Positions 1 to 6,265 of a stretch of DNA of 6,586 bases are shown in pieces (position 1 is the first letter of the stretch; every line of letters starts with the position of its first letter). Where the stretch lies: the NCBI GenBank assembly GCA_011390035.1, contig JAABTE010000147.1, positions 1-6,586 on the forward strand, read 5' to 3'. Source of the stretch: Desulfobacteraceae bacterium (GTDB lineage: Bacteria; Desulfobacterota; Desulfobacteria; Desulfobacterales; JAABSP01). The notes below the pieces were generated by a model. The model saw nothing but the letters and a program-made list of their open reading frames with translations. It did not search any database and was not told the DNA's origin. Made by a program: the position numbers and the translations under genes.

Positions 1-319
1 CGCGGCCCAGCGCCTGGGCGCAGGCCTGGCTGGTGGGGGTGGCGATGGACAGGATCAGGTCCGGCGCCTCGCCCATGATCTGGCTGGCGATCTGGGCGGC
101 GGTGGCCATGTTGGCCTGGGCGTTGTGGATCTGGTATGCCACGGGGATCTTTTTTTCCGTCATGTAGTCCTGAAAGCCCTTGAGAACGGCGTCCAGAGCC
201 GGGTGTTCCACGAACTGGCTCACCGAGATCCGGTAAGGGTCGGCGGCTGCGGCCGGGGCGGCCGGCAGGGCGAGGCAGACCAGCAGGCAGATGCAAAGCG
301 ATGCGATGGTTTTTTTCAT
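1..319 (-). CDS. ABC transporter substrate-binding protein, PF04392 (TrpX-like) family, N-terminal part
   Basis: The gene reads leftward from an ATG at 319-317 and runs off the window start, so only about 106 residues are seen. It opens with a Sec signal peptide: MKK, a hydrophobic core (IASLCICLLVCLALPAA) and an A-rich signal peptidase I type site around AAA-ADPYR. There is no clear lipobox. The mature part carries hallmarks of the ABC_sub_bind family: ISVSQFVEHPALDA near the start, then QIHNAQANMATAAQIA, then PDLILSIATPTSQA. In this family the protein binds a small solute in the periplasm (some Gram-positive relatives are linked to tryptophan or other amino acids) and delivers it to an ABC permease. 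The ligand cannot be told here. AGGGAGAA lies 5 bases upstream of the start (plus-strand 325-332). It diverges from the MNT/HEPN genes. The permease and ATPase would be expected to the left, outside the window. The family call is firm and the substrate is unknown. Confidence 0.88.
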   Translation of the reverse strand, partial: MKKTIASLCICLLVCLALPAAPAAAADPYRISVSQFVEHPALDAVLKGFQDYMTEKKIPVAYQIHNAQANMATAAQIASQIMGEAPDLILSIATPTSQACAQALGR

Positions 320-382
320 CTCGATTCTCCCTTCAGGTGAAAAAATGGCGCCCCGCCCATTGCGTGGCCGCGGCGTTTCCAG

Positions 383-411
383 CCTATAACAGAAGGCCGC
401 CGAACTGTCAA
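383..411 (-). promoter_or_regulatory. Sigma-70-type promoter for the leftward binding-protein gene
   Basis: On the minus strand a perfect TTGACA -35 box (plus-strand 406-411) is followed after exactly 17 bases by TATAGG (plus-strand 383-388), a four-of-six match to the -10 consensus. This places transcription start roughly 55-60 bases before the ATG at 319. The match and spacing are seen directly. Activity is inferred. Confidence 0.6.
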
Positions 412-477
412 TGTCCCACCGGTTGACCGCGGTCGAGGTGCTTTAAAAAATGCTTGTAATCTTCTCTCCACTGCGCT

Positions 478-503
478 ATAGGTGCTTTCATAGGTGTTAT
501 ACT
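478..503 (+). promoter_or_regulatory. Candidate extended -10 promoter with a direct repeat, upstream of the MNT/HEPN pair
   Basis: TGTTATACT at 495-503 is an extended -10 element (TG, one base, then TATACT, five of six to consensus). No good -35 lies at the expected distance, which is usual for extended -10 promoters. The heptamer ATAGGTG occurs twice, at 478-484 and 490-496, with a 12-base period. The second copy overlaps the extended -10. Toxin-antitoxin promoters are often autorepressed, so the repeats could be an operator, but that is inference. A weaker alternative is TTGACC at 423-428 with AAAAAT at 446-451, 17 bases apart, whose -35 overlaps the perfect palindrome GACCGCGGTC (425-434). 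Confidence 0.4.
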
Positions 504-533
504 AATGGGCAGTTAAGCGGAGGGAGCGCTCGA

Positions 534-602
534 ATGCAAGTCGGCTGCAAGGGCGCGACGGATATGTGGAGATCTATTATTGACAACCAATCTGGAAATT
601 AA
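534..602 (+). CDS. Possible 22-residue leader peptide upstream of the nucleotidyltransferase gene
   Basis: An ATG at 534 is preceded by GGAGGG (519-524) at 9 bases, the best Shine-Dalgarno site between the candidate promoter and the MNT gene. The frame encodes 22 residues (starts MQVGCKGATDMW, ends NQSGN) and stops at TAA 600-602, 14 bases before the MNT start at 617. The MNT gene itself has no good ribosome-binding site, so translation of this small frame could feed ribosomes to it. No homology is recognised, and there is no run of one amino acid that would suggest attenuation. It could equally be a chance frame in the 5' leader. Confidence 0.3.
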   Translation: MQVGCKGATDMWRSIIDNQSGN

Positions 603-616
603 GAATTGAAACTGAA

Positions 617-985
617 ATGATCATCCCCGAAGAAAAAATGACCATCTATAGGGCCGGCGCCCAAAAGCGATGGAAGGCCGAAGCCGAGGATCTCGCCCGG
701 CATTATCAACACCTGTGGGAATTTGCCCGCAACGCCTCCGGTGTGCTGAAAAACCGATTCGGCGCAGAGCGGGTGGCCGTTTTCGGCTCTCTGGTCAACA
801 AAGCCCTTTTCCATCCCAAATCGGATGTCGATCTGGCGGTATGGGGCATGGATGAAAAGGAATATTTCCGGGCGGTCGGCCAACTGCTCTCAATCGCGCC
901 GGGGATCGATGCGGATCTCGTAAGGATTGAAGATGCAAAACCATCTTTGGTTCAACGCATCGAAAAGGAAGGGGTAGAGATATGA
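617..985 (+). CDS. MNT-type nucleotidyltransferase, MntA-like antitoxin
   Basis: This 122-residue protein is a minimal nucleotidyltransferase of the DNA polymerase beta fold. The active-site signature is G57-S58 in VAVFGSL, followed by D70-V-D72 in KSDVDLAVWG, with a plausible third acidic residue in the following strand (D98 or D100, GIDADLV). The N-terminal half is a helical extension (about residues 10-48) typical of MNT proteins paired with HEPN partners. In the characterised MntA-HepT (type VII) systems the MNT enzyme adds AMP to a tyrosine of the HEPN toxin and so silences it. The same role is inferred here from the intact motif and the partner gene. The start at 617 has a poor ribosome-binding site, and ATG 638 (residue 8) is an alternative. 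The last four bases (ATGA) overlap the HEPN gene, indicating translational coupling. A standalone nucleotidyltransferase role is less likely given the pairing. Confidence 0.88.
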   Translation: MIIPEEKMTIYRAGAQKRWKAEAEDLARHYQHLWEFARNASGVLKNRFGAERVAVFGSLVNKALFHPKSDVDLAVWGMDEKEYFRAVGQLLSIAPGIDADLVRIEDAKPSLVQRIEKEGVEI

Positions 986-1470
986 AGGCCGATTATCTTG
1001 CGTTGAACAGCCGGATCTTTGAAACAATGGCGGACCTGGAAAAGGTGGTCATCCGTTCCGAACTCCTGATGAAAAAGGCCAAAAGCAGTAGCGACGACGG
1101 CTATCTGGACGGCGTGGCCCTGAATCTCCACGGCTTCTATGCTGGCGTTGAGCGAATTTTCGAAGACATCGCCAGAACCATCGAAAAATCCGTGCCGTCG
1201 GGCCCCCACTGGCATCACGATCTTCTGCTGCAAATGTCGGCTGATGCGGACGACATCCGCCCCGCGGTCATCAGCCGGGAAACCCGGTATTGCCTGAACG
1301 AATACCGCGGCTTTCGGCATGTGGTCCGCAATGTCTATACCTTTTCCCTGAAGCCATCGAGAATCCTGGAGCTGACAGAAGAATTGCGGCAATGCTATCA
1401 GTTGCTGATCAAAGACCTGAATGAGTTCAGAGACTTTCTGCATCGCGTGACCGATACGGAAATGGGTTGA
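982..1470 (+). CDS. HEPN domain protein, HepT-like toxin of the MNT/HEPN pair
   Basis: This 162-residue, mostly alpha-helical protein resembles the HepT-like family: an N-terminal helix pair, a central L-H-G-F-Y-x-G-V-E-R-I-F helix (about 49-60), a W77-H-H-D-L-L segment, and the active-site helix around 107-120 reading EYRGFRHVVRNVYTF. HEPN toxins are metal-independent RNases using an R-x4-6-H motif. In HepT the motif is R-x4-H-x-Y, with the tyrosine as AMPylation target. Aligned on that spacing, this protein has R112, N117 and Y119, so the usual histidine is asparagine, although H113 is nearby. It is therefore either a variant catalytic arrangement or an impaired RNase. The start is firm: AAGGAAGGGG at 965-974 sits 7 bases upstream and the ATG overlaps the MNT stop as ATGA. 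No terminator is evident after the gene. Confidence 0.82.
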   Translation: MKADYLALNSRIFETMADLEKVVIRSELLMKKAKSSSDDGYLDGVALNLHGFYAGVERIFEDIARTIEKSVPSGPHWHHDLLLQMSADADDIRPAVISRETRYCLNEYRGFRHVVRNVYTFSLKPSRILELTEELRQCYQLLIKDLNEFRDFLHRVTDTEMG

Positions 1471-1879
1471 ATCCGAAATTATTAAAAATAGTTGAACCAG
1501 GACATTGTCCATGATGAATCAAAAAACGCAAGCGTCGCCATCGACAATGACCCACCCCTGATCCTTCGCCGTTCCATCCCGCTACATATCTTGCCGGTTC
1601 CAGTTTCCACCATCCCGACCTGCCATCGGCCCGCCCGCTGTAAGAAAATTTCTGACGGAAAAATCAGAATTCCTCGAATTTACAGATGGCCCTCCGCGGG
1701 TGTATCCCTGCATCATCGACGCGAAGCGGGCATCCGCCCCAGGCGGGCGGGCTCCGGGTCGAAATCGGTACGGAAGGGAGGTGACGGCCAGAGCCGCATG
1801 AGACCATTCAGGCACCATTGGGAACGGCGTATTCACCAGATGTCAAGAAAAGGAACAGGGGGTTGGGAGGGCCAAAGCG
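1471..1879. other. Intergenic region before the TRAP operon, no convincing gene
   Basis: These 409 bases separate the HEPN stop from the permease start. Visible elements are small: GGACATTGTCC at 1500-1510 (5-base arms around one T), and a 6-base inverted repeat TTCTGA / TCAGAA at 1650-1655 and 1664-1669 with an 8-base loop, inside an AT-rich stretch. A strong Shine-Dalgarno-like AAGGGAGGTGA at 1774-1784 has no start codon at usable distance (the next ATG, 1798, is 16 bases past the GGAGG core). The permease's own ribosome-binding site is GGGAGG at 1865-1870. No convincing -35/-10 pair, sigma-54 site or T-tailed terminator was found by eye. The open frames here (1492-1899 plus, 1582-1836 minus) have no recognisable product. 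The region must hold the operon promoter unless transcription reads through from the HEPN gene. Confidence 0.5.
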
Positions 1880-3691
1880 ATGTTCGACAAATTGAGTAGG
1901 GTGGAAAAATACATTTTTGATGCATGCTCGGTGCTGCTGGTGCTGTTTTATTCCTATTCGGCCGTGCTTCAGCCGGCGGCCACGCAGTACCATCGGGGGA
2001 TATATGTGATTGTCACCTATGTCCTCGTCTTCATGATGTATCAGTCGAAAACCCGCATCGGCCGTGTGTGGGATTATGTTCTGATCATCGGCTCCGTCGT
2101 TTCGGTGGGCTACTGGATCTACAATTTCGAGGCCATCAACTACCGCTCCGGCGCGGAAACGCCCCTGGACATGGCCATCGCCGTGGTGGGGGTACTCATC
2201 GGCATCGAGCTGGCCCGGCGGGTGGTGGGCAACGTGTTCGTGTTCATCGGGGCGGGCATGATCGGCTACGGGGTTTACGGCAACCTGATGCCGGAGATCG
2301 TCAGCCACGCGGGGGATTCCTTCGTGGGGCTTTGCACCAGCATCTTTTACAAGAGCGACGGCGTGTTCGGCATCATGGCCAACGTGCTGGCCACCTATGT
2401 GCTGCTTTTTGTCATCTTCGGCGCGTTCCTGGAAAAGTGCGGAGCGCAGAGCTTTTTTATCGACTTTCCCCTGGCGGCCGTGGGCCACAAGGTGGGCGGG
2501 CCGGGCAAGGTGTCGGTGATCGCCTCGGGCCTGTTCGGCTCCATCTCGGGCAGCGCCATCGCCAACACCGTTTCCACGGGCACCTTCACCATCCCCATGA
2601 TGAAAAAAGCCGGGTTCAAGCCCCACATCGCCGGCGGCATAGAGCCGGCCGCCTCCATCGGCGGCATGTTCATGCCCCCCATCATGGGGGCCGGCGGCTT
2701 TATCATGGCGGAATTGACGGGGGCGCCATATTCCCGTATCATGCTGGTGTCGCTGTTTCCGGCGCTGATGTATTTTTTCAGCGTCTTTGTCATGGTCCAC
2801 TACGAGGCAAAAAAGGACAACGTGGTGGGAGAGAAATCATCGGAAAGCCCCATGGCGATTCTGAAAAAGCAATGGTATTACACCCTGCCCCTTATCACCA
2901 TCACCATCTTTATGCTGATGGGCTACTCCCCGGGATACTCGGCCATCATCGGCATCGTCACCTGCATTGTGATCAGTTGGTTCCGAAAGGAAACCCGCAT
3001 TGATCTTAAGGGCTTCGTCCTTGCATCCCGTTCCGGAATGGAAAACAGCCTGAAAATCGGGGCCACCGTGGGCGTGATCGGCGTTATCATCGGTGTTCTG
3101 ACCTTCAGCGGGCTGGTGCTCACCTTTGCCGACATCGTCATCGAGCTGGCCGGCGGGTCCCTTGCGCTCACCATCCTGCTGATCGCGCTGGCCTCGCTGG
3201 TGCTGGGCATGGGCGTGCCCGTGACCGCCGCCTACCTGATCACCGCGGTGGTGGCGGTGCCGGCCCTGACGCACCTTGGCGTCAACGAGATCGCAGCCCA
3301 CATGATCGTGTACTGGCTCTCCCAGGACTCGAACATCACCCCGCCGGTGTGCATCGCCGCCTTTGCCGGGGCAACCATCGCAAAGGCCAACATGTGGAAG
3401 ACGGCATTTGCCAGCTTCAAATTCGCCAAGTTTTTGTACCTCGGGCCCTTCCTGTTCGGGTATGTGCCCGGCTTTTCCCTGAACGGCTCCACCGAAGACA
3501 TCATCAAGACCTTTGCCCTGATCCTGGTCGGCACATATTTTTATGCCTGGTTCATGAGCGGCATCTGGATCAAGAGCCTGGTCCGCTTCTTCAAAAAGGC
3601 GCCAGAGATGGCCGGGGCCGCCCTTACGCCCGAGGCGCACCTGGCCATGGACGCGGGGGGGGCAAAGGATGCGGGACTGAACACCCAATGA
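1880..3691 (+). CDS. TRAP transporter fused permease, 4TM/12TM (DctQ-DctM fusion)
   Basis: This 603-residue polytopic membrane protein joins a small DctQ-like part (hydrophobic segments within about residues 10-130) to a large DctM-like part (about 165-565). DctM signatures are clear: GSISGSAIANTVSTGTFTIP at 220-239, IGGMFMPPIMGAGGFIMAE at 260-278, the repeat-related GMGVPVTAAYLI at 443-454, and QDSNITPPVCIAAFAGA at 482-498. TRAP permeases import organic acids and similar solutes by sodium-coupled secondary transport, fed by a periplasmic binding protein. Fused permeases usually partner with a TAXI-type binding protein, and none is seen here. The start is supported by GGGAGG 9 bases upstream. 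The length is at the short end for the family, but all core motifs are present. The gene ends in a hydrophilic tail (from about 572) containing a run of eight G, and its stop overlaps the histidine kinase start as ATGA, so the two are co-translated. Confidence 0.95.
   Translation: MFDKLSRVEKYIFDACSVLLVLFYSYSAVLQPAATQYHRGIYVIVTYVLVFMMYQSKTRIGRVWDYVLIIGSVVSVGYWIYNFEAINYRSGAETPLDMAIAVVGVLIGIELARRVVGNVFVFIGAGMIGYGVYGNLMPEIVSHAGDSFVGLCTSIFYKSDGVFGIMANVLATYVLLFVIFGAFLEKCGAQSFFIDFPLAAVGHKVGGPGKVSVIASGLFGSISGSAIANTVSTGTFTIPMMKKAGFKPHIAGGIEPAASIGGMFMPPIMGAGGFIMAELTGAPYSRIMLVSLFPALMYFFSVFVMVHYEAKKDNVVGEKSSESPMAILKKQWYYTLPLITITIFMLMGYSPGYSAIIGIVTCIVISWFRKETRIDLKGFVLASRSGMENSLKIGATVGVIGVIIGVLTFSGLVLTFADIVIELAGGSLALTILLIALASLVLGMGVPVTAAYLITAVVAVPALTHLGVNEIAAHMIVYWLSQDSNITPPVCIAAFAGATIAKANMWKTAFASFKFAKFLYLGPFLFGYVPGFSLNGSTEDIIKTFALILVGTYFYAWFMSGIWIKSLVRFFKKAPEMAGAALTPEAHLAMDAGGAKDAGLNTQ
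3655..3662 (+). other. Run of eight G near the end of the permease gene, possible slippage site
   Basis: Eight consecutive G cover the end of codon A592 and codons G593-G594 of the permease. They offer a G-GGG-GGG heptamer in the permease frame, 26 bases before the kinase ATG at 3688. The kinase frame is open upstream of its start through this point (back to at least 3349). A -1 ribosomal slip, or one extra G in the DNA or transcript, would therefore continue as GKGCGTEHP directly into the kinase, giving a permease-kinase fusion. The sequence facts are direct. Any biological slippage is inference, and a homopolymer of this length is also a common site of sequencing error. Confidence 0.3.
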
Positions 3692-6195
3692 GACTGCGCA
3701 TCATTCTTCTGATCCTTGCGCTCCTTGCGCTCCTGTCGGCCTCGTCCGGCGGCTTTCTGTACTACAGCGGCCTCAAGCGCGCCGCCTTTCAGCAGGCGGA
3801 GCGCGAGTCCCTGGAGCGCTCGGAGCTGATTCAGAAGAATATCGCCTTCTTTCTTTCGGAAAACATCAGGCCGGCCGGGGCAATGGCCGGCCTCGCCCCC
3901 TTTGGCGGCGCACTGGCCCGGCCCGCTCCGGATACCCTGGCGCCGGCCAACGGCCTGCTGGACCACTTCCGGCAAAGCCTGGGCGTGGAGGTGTGCTACC
4001 TGTTGGACGCCGACGGCGACACCATCGCCTCCAGCAACCGGGCGGCGCCGGACAGCTTCGTGGGGCAGAACTTCATGTTTCGCCCCTATGTGCGGGAGGC
4101 GCTGGCGGGCCGGCCCGCAACCTATCTGGCCCTTGGCACCACGTCGGACAAGCGGGGGATCTACACCAGCCATCCTGTGCGGGGGGATGATCCCCAAACG
4201 CCGATGGGGCTGGTGGTGATCAAGGCGGCCATCGACCAGATCGAGCGGGAATTTCGTCTTGACCCGTCCGAGATCGTATTTGTGACGGACCCTTCCACCC
4301 TGATCTTCATCTCCAGCCGGGAGGACTGGCGCTATCACACCCTGTCGCCCCTTGCCCCGGCCGTGGCCGAGGCGATCCGCAAGGCCCGCCAGTTCGGCCA
4401 GGGGCCGTGGCCGCTTTTGGGGCTGCGCTTTCCGGCGGAAAACCGGGCCCGGGACGAACGGGGCGTCCGCTACCTGTGGCACCGCCGGGAGCTGGACCAC
4501 TTCCCCGGATGGCGCCTGCACTACCTGCGGGAGCTGGACACCATCTCGGCCCGGGTCCGGGCCCCCATGATCCTGATGACCGGCGAAATCGTGCTGGCCC
4601 TTTGCGCGCTCATCGGCGTTTCGGTGGCGCTGCTGTACAGAGAGGCAAGCCGGGAGATTTTGCGGCGGGCCAACGCGGAAAAGGCCCTGCGGGAGAGCGA
4701 GGAGCGCTACCGGCGCATCTACCACAACGCCCCGGCCATGCTCCACTCCATCAGCCCGGACGGCCGGCTGACCCGGGTGAGCGACCACTGGCTCCGCGTA
4801 CTCGGCTACGAGAGGGGGGAGGTTATCGGCCGGCGGCTGATCGATTTTCTCACCATGGAATCCGGCCGGCTGGCGGAGACCGAGGTGCTTCCCCGCTTCT
4901 TCAGGGATGGGGCGGTTCACGACATCCCCTACAGGTATGTGAAAAAAAGCGGGGCGACCATCGACACCCTCCTGTCGGCCCTGGGGGAGCGGGACGATGC
5001 GGGCAACATCGTCAGCTCCCTTGCCGTGTCTGTGGATATCACCCAGCGCCTGCGCGCCGAAGAGGACCTGAAAAAGGCCAAGGAAGCTTTGAGCGAGTAC
5101 AGCCGGGAGCTGGAGCGCCAGGTGCGCATCCGCACCGGCGAGATCGCCGGCATCCTGCGCTACACGCCGGACGTGGTCTCCATCAAGGACCTGGATGGCC
5201 GCTATCTGACGGTCAACCGCCGGTTCGAGGAGCTGTTCGGCGTAAAGGGCGAGGAGATCCGGGGGAAGCGGGCCGAGGAGTTCATGCCGGAAAAGCTGGC
5301 AAGGGAGCTGGCCCGCAGCGACCTGCGGGTGATATCGGAGAACCGGGCCGCGCGAACGGAACACCTGGTGGCCCAGGCCGAAGGCCCCCACGCCTACCTG
5401 TCGGTCAAGTTTCCCATATATGACGAGGACGGCCGGATGAGCGCCGTGGGCAGCATCTCCACGGACATCACCGCCCTGAAAAACGCCCAGCGCCGGCTCC
5501 GGCGGCTGTCCGCCGGCGTCATCGCCGATCAGGAGCGGGAGCGCCAGGCCATCGCCCGGGAGCTGCATGACGAACTGGGCCAGATGCTCACCGCCCTGCG
5601 CATGGAGGCGGTCTGGATCCGGCGGCGGGCGGCGAACCTTGACCCGGCCGTGGCGGGCCGTGCCGACGACATGCGCGCTTTGATCGACCAGAGCATCGAG
5701 GGGGTCCGGAGCATCGCCCTGCGCCTGCGGCCGGGCATCCTGGACGATTTGGGCCTTGTGGACGCCCTGGAGTGGTGCGCCAGCGATTTCGAGCGGCGCA
5801 CGGGCATCGCCTGCATCTTCGCACGGGAGGGGGACGATGGCGCGGACGCCCTTGACGTGGTGGATGGGGCCGCGGCCACCGCCATCTACCGCATCGCCCA
5901 GGAGGCGCTCACCAATGTTGCCCGGCACGCCCGGGCGCGGCGGGTGGACCTGGCGCTGTCCATCGCGGGCGGCCGGCTGCGGCTCACCGTGACGGACGAT
6001 GGTTGCGGCTTTGACCCCGGCGCCATATCCGAAACCCAGGGGCTTGGCATCGCCGGAATGCGGGAGCGGGCCGCCCTGGTGGACGCCGTTCTGGAGGTGC
6101 GGGCCATGCCCGGGGAAGGCACCCAGGTCTGCCTGAGAACCCGCAGGCCCAACGGCAGGGCGGACACTCCTTTATCCACAGACGGGTATCCATAA
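3688..6195 (+). CDS. Membrane sensor histidine kinase: DctB-like double Cache, two PAS, HisKA_3/HATPase (NarL-type)
   Basis: This 835-residue kinase has a transmembrane helix at about 5-27, a periplasmic sensor at 28-291 and a second helix at about 293-317. The sensor resembles the double-Cache domain of the C4-dicarboxylate sensor DctB: YLLDADGDTIASSN (104-117), SFVGQNFMFRPYVREA (123-138), LALGTTSDKRGIY (147-159), SSREDWRYHTLSPL (209-222) and GWRLHYLRE (274-282). PAS 1 spans about 335-455. A charged, probably coiled-coil linker (455-485) leads to PAS 2 at about 486-597. The catalytic core is the HisKA_3 type that pairs with NarL/FixJ regulators: phospho-acceptor H627 in ARELHDELGQ, N-box E739/N743 in QEALTNVARHA, G1 TDDGCGF at 769-775 and G2 GLGIAGMRERA at 785-795. 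The ATG at 3688 overlaps the permease stop, with no ribosome-binding site of its own. The frame is open further upstream, but only this start gives a proper membrane anchor. A C4-dicarboxylate or related organic acid ligand is inferred from the sensor's similarity and the neighbouring transporter. Confidence 0.94.
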   Translation: MRLRIILLILALLALLSASSGGFLYYSGLKRAAFQQAERESLERSELIQKNIAFFLSENIRPAGAMAGLAPFGGALARPAPDTLAPANGLLDHFRQSLGVEVCYLLDADGDTIASSNRAAPDSFVGQNFMFRPYVREALAGRPATYLALGTTSDKRGIYTSHPVRGDDPQTPMGLVVIKAAIDQIEREFRLDPSEIVFVTDPSTLIFISSREDWRYHTLSPLAPAVAEAIRKARQFGQGPWPLLGLRFPAENRARDERGVRYLWHRRELDHFPGWRLHYLRELDTISARVRAPMILMTGEIVLALCALIGVSVALLYREASREILRRANAEKALRESEERYRRIYHNAPAMLHSISPDGRLTRVSDHWLRVLGYERGEVIGRRLIDFLTMESGRLAETEVLPRFFRDGAVHDIPYRYVKKSGATIDTLLSALGERDDAGNIVSSLAVSVDITQRLRAEEDLKKAKEALSEYSRELERQVRIRTGEIAGILRYTPDVVSIKDLDGRYLTVNRRFEELFGVKGEEIRGKRAEEFMPEKLARELARSDLRVISENRAARTEHLVAQAEGPHAYLSVKFPIYDEDGRMSAVGSISTDITALKNAQRRLRRLSAGVIADQERERQAIARELHDELGQMLTALRMEAVWIRRRAANLDPAVAGRADDMRALIDQSIEGVRSIALRLRPGILDDLGLVDALEWCASDFERRTGIACIFAREGDDGADALDVVDGAAATAIYRIAQEALTNVARHARARRVDLALSIAGGRLRLTVTDDGCGFDPGAISETQGLGIAGMRERAALVDAVLEVRAMPGEGTQVCLRTRRPNGRADTPLSTDGYP

Positions 6196-6265
6196 GCGGG
6201 GACCCATGAGCGGATATCCATGATCGGGTATCCATGAACCGGTATCCATGAGCCGGTATCCATGA
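6182..6265 (+). repeat. 14-bp tandem repeat, six units, at the kinase/regulator junction
   Basis: Six back-to-back 14-base units begin at 6182, 6196, 6210, 6224, 6238 and 6252. They read ACGGGTATCCATAA, GCGGGGACCCATGA, GCGGATATCCATGA, TCGGGTATCCATGA, ACCGGTATCCATGA and GCCGGTATCCATGA. ACCGG of a seventh unit follows at 6266-6270, and a decayed unit precedes (TATCCA at 6173-6178, in phase). The most constant part is TATCCATGA. The first unit encodes the kinase's last residues and its TAA stop, so the array starts inside the coding region and fills most of the spacer to the regulator. The units closest to the regulator are the most alike, which suggests recent expansion there. No protein-binding or CRISPR-like organisation is evident, since the units abut with no spacers. 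Confidence 0.93.

Noticed and set aside
1565..1600. Possible sigma-54 promoter upstream of the TRAP operon, given the DctB-like sensor
   Set aside because: TTGC occurs at 1591-1594, but no GG lies at the required spacing upstream, and the regulator is NarL-type rather than a sigma-54 activator.
1734..1746. CCGCC-CCA-GGCGG hairpin as a terminator of the MNT/HEPN operon
   Set aside because: The stem is only five pairs with no following T-run and lies over 260 bases past the HEPN stop.
1582..1836. Minus-strand open frame of 84 codons in the same spacer
   Set aside because: It has a GTG start with no convincing ribosome-binding site and no domain. It is kept only as part of the question of whether the spacer is a dispersed repeat.
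1492..1899. Plus-strand open frame between the HEPN gene and the permease (TTG start, 135 codons)
   Set aside because: There is no ribosome-binding site, no recognisable domain, biased Arg/Ser/Pro composition, and it runs into the permease start in another frame.
1808..2800. Antisense open frame of 330 codons opposite the permease
   Set aside because: Its composition is dominated by H, D, G and A, the reverse image of hydrophobic membrane codons. No motif is present and the opposite strand is clearly coding.
2060..3000. His-rich stretch (YHHHH) in an alternative plus-strand frame of the permease
   Set aside because: It is a frame-shifted reading of Ile/Thr-rich transmembrane codons, not a metal-binding protein.
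3349..3687. Upstream extension of the kinase frame, giving 948 residues
   Set aside because: The added residues are Arg/His/Pro-rich and overlap the well-conserved permease C-terminal half. Residue 114 of the extension is the ATG that starts a proper membrane anchor.
3541..5928. Very long antisense open frame (795 codons) opposite the kinase
   Set aside because: It lies opposite a kinase with all expected motifs. The protein is rich in P, G, H, Q and D with no domain pattern, which is the usual shadow of high-GC coding sequence.
6182..6265. Reading the 14-bp array as a CRISPR or as an iteron/origin
   Set aside because: Units are adjacent with no spacers and are too short for CRISPR. There is no replication gene or AT-rich unwinding region nearby.
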